Assembly: GCA_014964245.1 (NCBI GenBank)
Contig: JACVYH010000003.1
Coordinates: 1,674,001 to 1,738,000, forward strand
Length of the DNA stretch: 64,000 nt
Reading direction: 5' to 3'
Source: Nannizziopsis barbatae
Lineage: Eukaryota > Ascomycota > Eurotiomycetes > Onygenales > Nannizziopsiaceae
In this document: positions 1 through 11,865 of the stretch, piece after piece
How the letters are laid out: each line of letters opens with the position of its first letter
Numbering within the stretch: position 1 is the first letter of the stretch
Notes under the pieces: generated by a model
Told to the model about the DNA's origin: nothing
The model's database searches: none
Seen by the model: only the letters and a program-made list of their open reading frames with translations
Made by a program: the position numbers and the translations under genes

Positions 1-1548
1 TTAAATTAATATCTTAAAATTTCTAAAACAGCCTGCTATAAAGATAACTAATTATATAGAAACATTTTTAGAAATGTAATAATAGTTTATTATGTAGCTA
101 GAATTCATGTGTCTATAGTAAAAGTCTTATTATAATAAAAAATATATTTTTAAAATTTTTAAGATTGGGAACTTCATTATATTACATGCTAAAAATCTTA
201 ATATATTATGCTTAGCTTGTAAATTAAATCATTAATATATAAACTTATTTTAAATTATAAAAACTTAAAATAAGTAATTATATAAATTTTAGTTATTACT
301 TACATATAAAAATATACATTCTGTTTTTTATATATTATTACTAGAAATGTATAATTAGAAAAAAAACATATTTATATTACCAGAATCAGAACTGGTTGAT
401 AATACTAATAAATTTATAATTAAGAAAATTCTTAAAAGCAGACAGTAATAAAATAAAAAAAAATATCTTATTTACTAAGCTGATTAGACTCTGAAAAATA
501 ATACATGAGAATCTAAAAAACATATCATTAATATGAAAGCATTAGATAACTTTCTTAAGTAAGAAGTAAAACATTTAATGCTTATAATTATGTTAAAAAA
601 ATAATATAAGCTTAATGATTAATTATCTCATATTATTAGATATACTTTTTTTCTCATAAATTTTTCTTTTATAGAATTTTTATAAAATTTTAATAAGATA
701 TTTACACATGAAAAATATGTTACTGATATAAAAAAGTTTTTATTTTATCTTAAAAAGCATTATTAGTTATAAAATTACTTTAAAATTATGATTAGATTAT
801 ATTACATTATAAAATTACAAGCTTAAGACTTATTTTTCTTATCTTTACTAATAAGAACTAGCAGAACTACATATCTCTTTAATACTTATTTAAGCTTATC
901 ACAGTCTATAATAAGTACTTCTGAGATAAAATTATACTTAGTAATTATCAGTTTTTTCTAATAAGAAAACTGGGAGAAAATTACATTAGAATTATAGTTT
1001 TCATGCTTAATTCATGCTATAATAACAGTCTTAGTACTGTTTAGTTCTGTGAAGATTTCTGAATATTACTTCATATTATTAAGAAGTATAATTAATAAAT
1101 TAAATTTTTAAGAAATCATGTTAGCTATAAAATATGTTAGCATTCAGTATTTATAATAACTAAAAATTATGATAAAGATTATATAATATGTATAACAGAA
1201 GTAAGCTTCATACTTACTAGAAATACTAATTTACAAATTAATAATTTCTAAAATCAGAAACATTACTTTCTGTTTCTTCTTTTTACTAAAAGCAATAATA
1301 GTTATAAATGAGCAGGCTTTAATTTTCTGCTTTTTTATTAAAAACTTAATAATTAATGCTTTCAGATTAATTATCTTAATATTTAATTTATCAGATATCT
1401 TAATAATTTCTTTAAAAATAAAAATTATCATCTTCTTAGTAAAGAATTAAGAAAATAACATCTTATTTTTATCAGAAAATATAAATAAATTAAACACTAA
1501 ATTATTATTATTATTTTTTACTAAGAAAGCTGACATTAGCATACATAT

Positions 1549-1863
1549 TGTAGTGAGAATTTAACACTCTCTAATATCATGTGCTGGAATTAAATGAATG
1601 TTATTCTGAAATAGTTTCTTAATATGCTTTCTATTTTTACTCTGCTTTAAAATATTATCTTATTATGCATGTATGTACACATGTAAGCTCTATCTTATGT
1701 GATCTAGATTTCTTATATAATTACTATTATTACTAAAGTTCTTTCTGATTATTTAAACATATTCATTCCAACTTCACAGCTAGTTAATCAAGTCTTAGTA
1801 TTAATAATGCATGCTTCTCATCTAATATATTAAATATATGAATTCATTCTTTTCTCAGCTTTA
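1549..1863 (+). repeat. 5' long terminal repeat of the Gypsy element
   Basis: This is 315 bp and aligns end to end without gaps to 11551-11865. It begins with TG (TGTAGTGAG), the usual LTR start, where the 3' copy has TATAATAAG. Its end is TA rather than the expected CA, consistent with a C-to-T change in both copies. Confidence 0.9.
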
Positions 1864-4225
1864 AATAATGATTAAGCTGAGATATTTTTTTATGATTACA
1901 TGTGAATAACTGAGCATGAACCTGCACAGGTGCTTCTAAGATTATAAAGTAAAAAAGTATTAAGAAAAATCTTATACTGAATATGAAATTTTAATCTGTA
2001 TGATATGAGTTATGTTTAGCACAAGCTAAGATATTTTACTAAGAAGAAATGATGATACTAAGTGCTATTATCTGCAAATATCTGAGAACTGCTGAAACTA
2101 TCTTATTATGCATTATAATTAATAAGAGTAATTGAATTTAATATTTTATAGGCCTGTGTGAAGCTTACTAAAATTATATAAGCTTGTTAGTATCATACTA
2201 AGAAACTGAATATATATATGCTTGTTAGTGTTATAATTAAGAAGAAGAGAAAAGAAATGTTAAAAAAAAAAATTAACTGAAGAGAATATCTAATATTATC
2301 TTATTACTATGTTTAACATTTATGAAAATTAAAAAATAATATCTGCTTTTTCATCTGAGTTTTCCAGTAACATCATGCTCATACTAATTACTTTTATAAA
2401 AGAGCTGCTTGCTTAACATGTTATGTTTATAATATTAATGCTAACTTCTGGCTTGCAGAATGCATTATAATTTAATAAGAAGAATATGATAATTTTCATG
2501 AATCATTTAAAATAAATATGTAAGAATTATGAGATTTTAAAGAAGAAGAAAATAATAAGATATATGATTTAATACTGCAAGATGTGAATTAGAGAATGAT
2601 TAAAGACTTTAAAATTATTTAAAAAAAAAAATTAGAAGAAATTTATCACAGAAATCTAACATGAATTTCATAACTAGAATACATTATATAAAATTTATCA
2701 TAGAGATTATCTACACATACTAATTAAGAAAAAGCAAGAATAAAACTTAAAAATTAAAGTATATATTTATGAATACATCATTATTATTACAGTTATAAAA
2801 GAAAAAGAAAAACTGAATAATTATATAATAGCTGTATAATTTCTAAAAGAACTTCTGGAAAAATTATATATAAAGATAGTTAAGCATGTAAAACTTAATC
2901 TATCTGATTATTTCATTTTTATTAATTTCACTAATATTATGACTCATATTAATAAGCTGATTAAATGTTAATGAGATAACTGTGCTATCTTAAAGAAGAA
3001 TCTTATAAATAAGAATAAAATAAAAGATCTGAGTAATAAATATAAGTATATAAACAGACTAACAGACTAAAAAACTTTAAAAAAGCTTAAGAAGAAGAAG
3101 AAACTCATGAAAACAGTCATGCAGGTGTAATAGCAGGCAGCTGACTGAATGAAGAATGTAATTAAGAAGCTAATAAAACAGTTTACTAATCTTATCATGA
3201 TTATAAGAGTTCAGTTAAACTAAATCTAATTAACTCTGCTAATCTTGCTACTGTAGTTTCAGTATTCTATTTATTAAAATATCATACAGTAATAATTATA
3301 TCTGAATTCAAATCTTTTATAAGAAGAAAACTTAATAACTAGAGAATAAATAACATGCTATTATTATGAAGAAGAAGAATATTATCAGAATTAATATGCT
3401 GAATACTTAAAAAATATGCAGGCAGAATACTATTATCTTAATGAAAATAATTATTTTCATATGAGATTAACTAGCTTCAGATATCAGATTATACTATGAA
3501 ATAATGAAAGACTAAAAATGCTAACTGTAAGATTAATAAGTAAGTAAGACTGAAGTAACATTAATGAAACTGCATCAGCAATCTAGTCTTAATTAAACAT
3601 AATGCTCTAGCTTAACATGCAGGTAAACAAGATCTTTCTTCTCTTTTTATAAATTAATTTAAATTCTGATGAATCAGATATTAAAATTAGCATGCACACT
3701 GAGTTAATAGAAATTAATATAAAAAAAGCAGCTAATAAAGCTTGACTAGATAAGAAGAAATTCATTGCACATGATTAAATTATAAAACTTCATATATATT
3801 AATATGAAGATTACATGCCTGATAAGCAAGCATATTTTAAGAAGAAAGCAGTATGATTTCAAGAGATAAATGATGATAAGATTATGAAAAAAACTTTTTT
3901 AATAATTTCATCTTTCAGAATACTAATAAATATTAATAGTAATTACAAATCTCAAGTATCTTGCTGTTCTTCAGAAAAATTATCAGCTAAGCTAAAGAAT
4001 TCAGCATGTGTGAATATCATTATGAATTAGATTATAAATAATAAGATTAAGATATCTGTTAAGAATCTTATTAGATTATCAGTAAGATTACACAAGCTTT
4101 TTTTTAAAACAGAATTCTTATATACTTTCTCTTTATTTAAAGCATATAAAAAAATTAGAACTTTAAAGCCTATTATTATTATGCAGACATTCTTGATATA
4201 AGTAAAGAAAATAATTTTAGAATTA

Positions 4226-4531
4226 ATGAAAATTATTAACAAGAAGATATATGCAGTAAGTATCATATATATACTGATTATTATATTTGAAATAAAGCTA
4301 ATAATAATAATTAATACTAAATCTGAGATTAATGTGATATTTCTTAAGCAGGTGAAGAATCTGAATATTAAGATAAGTTTTAAATTAAATATTTTCATAT
4401 TAGAATTAACTGATAAACCAATGCTTTATGTGAGAACAGTAATAAATTTATTTATACAGATTAGAAATATCATAACTCACATACATTTTTTAATTTTTAA
4501 TAATATAAAAAGTAAATTCATTTTAAAGTAA
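4226..4531 (+). pseudogene. Gypsy retropepsin-like protease remnant
   Basis: An accidentally open stretch of 101 codons resembles the aspartic protease of fungal Gypsy elements. The active-site block normally reading DTGSEINV is present as NTKSEINV, with the mutated codons at 4313-4321. The catalytic Asp is therefore Asn, a G-to-A change. Reading on past the stop, the same frame continues with a FILGQ-W-like segment typical of the protease C-terminal part, up to about 4780. It lies in frame 2, whereas RT and integrase are in frame 1. Upstream (1864-4225) should be gag, but I could not recognise a nucleocapsid or zinc knuckle there. Confidence 0.75.
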
Positions 4532-5685
4532 TTATGATAAATAGTTATAAAATATGAGTGCTGAATAAACATAAGTAAGAAGATTATATGTGAGATTTAT
4601 AACAAGAAATAGTCTTATTATCTAGAATTTATAAGATATTTACTCAGCTCTGCTATCATAAGAATGATAGAAAATATAAATAATAAAAATGATTTAAAAG
4701 AATAAGCAGATGCTATATCAGGCAGGCATTTGCAAAGAAAGAACTTAATGAAAATTCTAGATTACATGAGAAAATAATACTAAACCTGATTAAATTAATT
4801 AGTATGCTGGTAAATTAAGTCATCTAATCATATTATAAGAATTGCTTTATAATAAAAGAAGCCTGCAGATTTTACTCTGCATTTATTATAATTTCAGCTA
4901 AGAATTTACACATGTTTAAGCATTCTTATAATTTTAAAGAAAATATGTAAAAAAAGATAAATATCATGAAATGTAATATTTTATAGAAATTATGTTTTCA
5001 GATAATCAGTAATAGTAACTGAAATATAAAATTATTAAAAAAAAATCTTTTTATAATATTAATAGCATATAATCTGTTTAGATAAGACATTATAAAAATA
5101 TTTACAGCTTATAAAAAAAAAACAGATAAGATATAATTTATAACTTCATGTGAGTTAAATAGCAGCAAATCTAGCAGATTAGATAATTGAATTAAAGAAT
5201 GCTTAAGAAAGTATCATCTCATCTTCTCACATGTGGAATTTCTGTGTAAATTTAATGATATTTTATAATTACAACTAGTAATCTTTCTAGTTAATTAGTA
5301 TCTGATTTCTGAATGTTTAGAGAGACTAAAAATTAGTTATGAATTATGTTCTACTAAGAAAGAATTACTGTTAGCAGTGCTTTATAAGAGAGAAAGTATG
5401 CTTATTTAAAAATTTAGTAAAATGAGTAGCATTTATCTCAAGTATCTTTCATTTCATGAAATAAAGATAGTAAAGCATAAAGCATAATAGTTTAAAGATT
5501 TTCATATTCTTTAAGCTTTACATAATATCTTAATCAAGATTATTCAGAATAAACTAACAGCAGAAATGTTAGAATCATGTGATAAATCATATATAAATTC
5601 CTACTTTCTTATTCTAAAGAAGTAGAAAAAAATATATTAACTTGTTAATACAGCATATTTATATAATTAAGTAATTATTAGAAAT

Positions 5686-8180
5686 ATGTTTATACTACTA
5701 AATATTAATAAATATGCAGAAGATTTTACTGGAATGATAATAATTAGTCTATGTAATTTTTTCTTAAATTATAATAACTTTTCACTAGCTATACATTACA
5801 GAAATATGACTGTTATTATAATACTTATTAGTTTTTTCAGATATATCATACTAGTGCAGAAAGTAATAAATTCTCTAGCTCAGTTATAATAAAGCATCAT
5901 GTGAATTATTAAGAATTTATTTTCTTATTTCTATCATGCTTTCATTAATAATATAAAGATAAAAGAATTAAAATCATGTTATAATGATGAAAATGCTATT
6001 AGTTATCTGAATGTGTGATAATTCATACTAAAACATCTGATAAATCTAAATAAAGTAATGAAAAGAATTAAGATTACTGAAGTAAAAATAGTAAGAGATA
6101 AGCTACAGCTGTGTATGAAAGAAGTACAGATTATTAATTAGATGTATAATTATATTAACTACTGATTTAAGAAGAGCAAGATAGCTAAGATCTTGAATTA
6201 ACTCATATCACAGAATGTTTTTAAAATATAAGAATTTACTAACCTGTGTGAATATTTCTGAATTATAATCAAGCATTATAACTAGATTACTAAATCTTTC
6301 TATTATCTAATACAGAAGAATTTAAAGTAAGAATGAGAAGAAAAGTAGTAAGAAATCTTTTTATATCTTAAAAAAATAATATCAAGCTTTCTTATTATAT
6401 TACTTATTAATTATAAGCTGGAGCTGCTAGATATTATTATTGTTATAAATATGAGTAATTTAGAATGAGAAAAATATTTAATTTAAAAAAAAGAAAACAT
6501 GCAGTATCCTGTAAGATATGAGTCTGATATATGAAATGACTTAAAAAAAAAATATAATGCTAGCTAGTATGAATATCATGTAATCTTAAAAATATTCAAA
6601 AAGTTCTACTATCATATATATAAGATTTCATTCATATTAGAAATTAATACAAAGATTTTAGTAGCATAACTGAACAGAACTACTACTAATATTTTTAAAG
6701 CTCTGATAAATAATTAAATTACATGAATTTACTTATTTAATTTCATGATTAAACATGTTTCTGAAAAGAAGCATTTAGCAGCTAATATTCTATTCTGTTA
6801 CTGTTTAAGAAAGAATAAAAGTATTAAAAAGAATGAGAAGAAGAATCTGTTTACATATCTTAATCTTATTTATGTTCTTATTATGTAAGTAATTAATAAT
6901 AAAAAGCTTCATATACTTAATTCTAGCTATTCTGAGAAATCTGAGAAAATTATATGATGATTAATCATGTTAATCTGCTTAACTAATCTTAATAAAAAGA
7001 AATTTGCTATTTTTAAGAAAAAGTGCTTAAAATATATCATTAAGCAAAATTATCTTTTTTATCAAGCAGATAAGAAAGTTTCTCTTCATTACATTATAAA
7101 TAACAAGAATCAGCAGATGTTTATTATTACTTAATTACATAATAAATTAAGTTATTAAGAATAAAAAATAATATATGCTGCTATTAATGCTTGCTATTAG
7201 TAAAGTAAGCTTTATATTATAATATTAATATATGTATAAATCTGTTCTAGCTGTTAGTTTTATAATAAGAGAAGAAAAAAAAAAAAGTTATATCTCATCT
7301 GAATATTAACATGCTAGTAGAAGATTAGAATTAATATAAAACACATGCTATTATATTAAGAAAGAAATTATTTAATAATAATAAGAAATAATTTCATAAA
7401 TTAAATAAAAATCTGAATCTTGTAAAATATCATGTTAAAAATCATTACTGCTTTTTTATATGAGAATGTAATTATATAATAAGATATTCTAAAATAATTT
7501 ATTATGAATGAAAAACTGAAGAATAAAGACATGATTAAGAAATTAGCAAAGAAATATAAAATTAACTGTGTAATTATCTCTTCATATCATTCACCTGCTA
7601 ATGAAATGATGAAAGTTAATTACAAATTTCTGACAAATAATTTAATAAAGATTATAACAGATACTGGAAAAGATTAGCTTGCTCATCTTTCATTAATATT
7701 AATAACTAATTAAATGATAATTAAGACTAGCATAGATTAAATATTATATTAATTACTAATAAGTCAGGAAGCTGTTCTGCTTATAAAGCTAAAGATTTTT
7801 ACATGATAAATGCTTTCATGAAGTATAATCTAAAATATGAAAAATCTTCTTATTCTGCAAGCTTAGTAAATAGAAAAGTATAATAAAAATATTAAAGAAG
7901 TCATGCTGCATTAGCAGCACATAAGATTAAAGAATAAAAATTATTTTAATAATAATAATAATATCTGCAAGAAGCTTCTAGAATCTGGTAATCTGATTTT
8001 ATTATATAATATTAAAAAAGAATGAGACATGTCATGTAAGTATACTCTATAATTCAGATAATTAGATTCATACATTATTAATAAATGCATTAAAAAGAAG
8101 AAATCTTATTATCTTACTAAGCTTAATAGCATTAAACTAAAAGAATTTGTAAATAGCAAGTAACTAAAATGATATTATTT
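5686..8180 (+). pseudogene. Gypsy pol remnant: RT, RNase H, integrase, GPY/F
   Basis: One continuous frame (frame 1), broken only by stop codons, carries all downstream pol modules. RT fingers and palm are at 5686-5889, including a segment like the family's ATNSVAQF block seen as INSLAQL. The RT catalytic box follows at 5941-5952 as FINN instead of F-x-DD. A thumb and RNase H linker follow to about 6350. The integrase zinc module has H at 7138, a His changed to Tyr at 7153 and an intact C-x2-C at 7243-7254. The integrase core has the second catalytic Asp changed to Asn (codon 7507) and the catalytic Glu changed to Lys (codon 7612). A GPY/F-like end is at about 8095-8180. Every catalytic change noted fits G-to-A or C-to-T mutation. 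The copy is dead. Confidence 0.85.
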
Positions 8181-11100
8181 ACAACTAGAAATCAGTAAGC
8201 TAATTATGAATATTTCAGATTAAGATGAAATGTATAAACTACTGAGAACACATTAAATAATAAACATATCAGTTATTTCAGAAAATGAAATGATTAAAAA
8301 TGAGGAGAATACATCTGATAGCAATTTCTTAATTAACTTAAACTTAAATAAAGAAAAGAGATATATTTTTATAAAATAAAATTTTGCAGTAATAGTATAA
8401 AGAATGAAAGTAATAATAATATTAATAAAATTAATAAAATAAATAATAGCTTGAGAAGTTAAAAGAAGAAAGAATAAACTGAGATTTATTTTATGAAAGA
8501 AAGATTACTATAGCTAGAGAACTGCAGGAACTTCTACTAGATATACAGAACTTATTACATTACAGCTAGTTTTTCAATATGAAAATGCTATTATAAAAGA
8601 AAAATTTTTAATATTTATGTTTAAATTTTATTCTGTAATTAAATTATTATTTCTTGAATATCATATAATGCTTTATATCACACAGTATTTATTAATGAAC
8701 ATACAGAATATCATGTTATGTTTTGTAGTTTCTTAATCTTTTAATATTAGAATAGAAATACTAATAACTGAAGTTGCTGTTAATAGTAAAATCTTTTTAT
8801 TATTATATTAAGTAATAAAGTATATTAAACAGCAAGTATCTGAAGCTAGATATTAGATTCAGAAGAAGTTAATAAACTCATTAATAATAACAGAAATAGT
8901 AATGAAATTAATAATTACTATCTTCTATTATTATATAAAGAAAATTAAAGCATAATAATAAGTAAAAGCATTAAAAAATTTTATTTCTAACTTTAAACTA
9001 GCATGAAAAATAGTTATTAATATAAAAAAGAAAGCTTAAGAAATGAATAAAATATAAACTGCTCTATAAGAAAAATGCAGCATATATAAGACTGATGTAA
9101 TTTAAGATTTTATTAATAATTTATAAGTTACCCAGCATCTGAGATAAGTAATTAATATATTATTAAATTAAAAGACTTTTACTCATCTTATTAATATTTT
9201 AATTATTAATTATTTTTATAATTAGTCAGCTAATTACTGTTAAACTTTAAAATATATATTTAAAGATTTTAATTTTGCTTATAAAAATAATAATAAAAAG
9301 TATTTAAAAGTAAGTACTTGTGCATTAGCTTCTGCAGAATTAGAATATAAGAAATTAGAATTAATGAAATCTGTTATTCTGGGAAAATTAATTTTCATAA
9401 TATTAATTAAAATGATTAATGCAGCTTTTCTATAATTATAACATGTTTTATTACTGAAATATAATTATCATGCTAGTATTTAAATGTAGAATGTTCTGTT
9501 ATTATTAGTAAAATTTTCAGAATTAGTTTTTAATACTTCAGAATCATATATAAGAATTTCTTTTATTATTTTAATTCTATTATTATCAGTTATTCTGCTA
9601 AGAAAAAGAAATGTGCTAAGTCTGATTAGATTAACTAGCAAGCTGATGAATTTTACTAGCTAATTAAAAGATCTGAAATCATTTTTTCAGAAACTTAATA
9701 AGAGACTTGTAAAATTAGTTGTTTTAGATATTTTATGTTCTAGCTCTCTTTCTGAAGAAGCTAAAGCTATTTTTTCTGCTAAAAATAATAAAAAATTTTC
9801 TGATATTAAATTATAAGAAGAAATCTGTAAGTATACAGATTTTACTTCATTCTTGCTATATTATATCAAGTTAATAAAGTTAATAATTAATACTAAGAAT
9901 GTGATAATATTAGCTATAGTTTAAGAAATTTACATCTTGCTAAATATTAAAGTATATCTTTATTACATGCATGCTAAACTCATGTGCTTAAAACTTAATT
10001 TTTAAATAAGAATATTAAAATATAATTAAATAATACACTGAATTCAATACATTACAGAGTACTAGAATGCAATTAATGATATTTATATAATAAAAAATAT
10101 CTATTTCTGATTTCATATTAATTCTTACTTTACATGCTTAGAAAATATACTAGAAATATTTAAATATGCTCATGTTACTTGGATGCCAGAGATTGCATTC
10201 TAATTTAGAAAGAAAATGATAATTAAAAATAATATGACTTGTTTAGCATGAATCATGAGCATCTCATACAAGATAAAAGCAGATTTACTTGCAGATTAAT
10301 AATAAAATACTAGAAATATTATACTTGCTAAACTCATGATCTTCTAAGCTATAAAAAAAAATAAAGAAAACTTCTTAAATGCATGAGTTAAATAGAAATT
10401 TAATATGTATCTTCACTACTAGCATCTTCTTAATAACAGAGATAATTATAAGTAGTTTTATATTATATATTATAAGATTAATCAGCAACTAATAAGATAA
10501 GATTCTGCTTATTATACTTGATATGTAATGCTTTATAAAAATCATGCTTATTAATTAATCTCATATTTCTATTATACTAAATTTATCTAGAAGAAGAATT
10601 AAATAATCTTCTATTATATTAATATAAATGTTTCACATGTTATAAAGAAAGAAAGAAAAGCTAGAATGATACAGGAATTACTTTTTCTTATTTCAGAAAT
10701 TACAGAAAATTATATTCAGATACTTCTCAAGTTGCATAAATATCTTAAAGCTTAGTAAGAAAGAATGAAAAAAAAAAAGCTTAAGACTGATGATTTTATT
10801 TATTATATTATTAAGTAAATGTGAATAATAGCTGATGAAAAGAAGTTTAATATCAGCTAAACTGATATAATTTATTAAGCAAAAAATATATGAATTATGA
10901 GTCTGCTACTTTCTTATAATGCACATGAACTGGTAAAATAAGAATATTACATAATGCTATCTTAATATGTGTGAATTCAAGATAATCATGAGATGTTAAA
11001 AATTATAAAAAATGAAACTTAATTAGATCTTGCTATTATATATTAAAATCTTATAATCAGATCATGCATATTATCAGATTACTTAAACAAATATGAGAAA

Positions 11101-11340
11101 ATGTCATATGCTTTTCTAGCTGCTGTTTAGTTAACTAAATTAGAATTTATATCTGATGTATTAGTTAGCTGTGTGTGTTAGAATAATTCATTAATAATAT
11201 AAGATTTTAATATTCTTTTCAGTAATGATATTAAGAAGACTACTGATTATATCATGTAATAATATTTAAATATGCTTAAAGAAACATTCTATGTAATTAA
11301 AATATTTCTTAAATTAAAGAAAAGAATATTTAGAAAGAAG
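8181..11340. other. unassigned 3.2-kb segment between pol and the 3' LTR
   Basis: Gypsy elements usually have little sequence after integrase. Here over 3 kb remain before the 3' LTR. It is RIP-mutated and I cannot name a product. Reading the minus strand near 9,500-9,850 gives a longish stretch whose stops could be decayed Trp codons, which hints at, but does not prove, an antisense or extra ORF. It may instead be a nested repeat. Confidence 0.4.
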
Positions 11341-11373
11341 TCATGAGCATATAATATAGTTATATGCTCATGA
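11341..11373. repeat. perfect 14-bp inverted repeat near the 3' LTR
   Basis: The arms 11341-11354 and 11360-11373 are exact reverse complements (arm starts TCATGAGCATATAA) around a 5-base loop, TATAG. It sits about 180 bp before the 3' LTR, in an otherwise heavily mutated context. It could fold as a hairpin in RNA or DNA; no function is known. Confidence 0.8.
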
Positions 11374-11550
11374 CTGGTTACAGATTCTTTGCTTATGTTA
11401 AAATTAAATTCTAATATGATTAAGACTGAAAATCATTACTAGAATTAAATAAATGAGAATGACTTGTTTATTTTAATGAATTTAATTTCTTTTTAATCTT
11501 TTTAACAGGCTGATTATCAGAAAATAATAATACTTGAAATAAAGAGAATT

Positions 11551-11865
11551 TATAATAAGAATTTAACACTCTCCAGTATCACATGCTGAAATTAAATGAA
11601 CATTATTCTAAGATAATTTCTTAATATGTTTTCTGTTTTTACTTTATTTTAAAACATTATCTTACTATACATGTATATACACACGCGAGCTTTATCTTAT
11701 ATAATCTAGATTTCTTATATAATTACTATTACTACTGAAGTCTCTTCTAATTATTTGAATATATTCATTTTAACTTCATGACTAACTAATCAAATCTTGA
11801 TATTAACAACACATGCCTCTTACTTAATATATTAAATATATGAGTTTACTTTTTTCTTAGCTTTA
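11551..11865 (+). repeat. 3' long terminal repeat of the Gypsy element
   Basis: Same length as the 5' LTR. A hand alignment gives about 58 differences, all C/T or G/A, with no indel and no transversion. It keeps CACGCGAG near 11683-11689 where the 5' copy reads CATGTAAG. These are the only CpGs I noticed in the isochore. A purine-rich stretch directly upstream could be the polypurine tract. Confidence 0.9.

Larger units (their letters stand above)
1549..11865 (+). mobile_element. Ty3/Gypsy LTR retrotransposon, RIP-inactivated
   Basis: Two 315-bp direct repeats (1549-1863 and 11551-11865) bracket about 9.7 kb. Inside, on the + strand and in Gypsy order, come protease (4226 onward), reverse transcriptase (5686 onward), an integrase zinc module (about 7000-7260), integrase core (about 7400-7740) and a GPY/F-like C-terminal module (about 8095-8180). 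Coding remains are peppered with stops where Trp, Gln and Arg codons are expected, as C-to-T and G-to-A decay would produce. Protease to RT to integrase order identifies Gypsy rather than Copia. The element is long for the family because about 3.2 kb lie between the end of pol and the 3' LTR. A purine-rich run at 11536-11548 may be the polypurine tract. No clear target-site duplication or tRNA primer site is visible. Confidence 0.9.

Noticed and set aside
1231..1431. Minus-strand open frame of 66 codons
   Set aside because: Composition is explained by AT richness; no motif, no splice context.
4027..4398. Minus-strand open frame of 123 codons in the AT block
   Set aside because: It is the shadow of the Gypsy protease remnant and consists of Ile/Leu/Phe-rich AT-biased codons.
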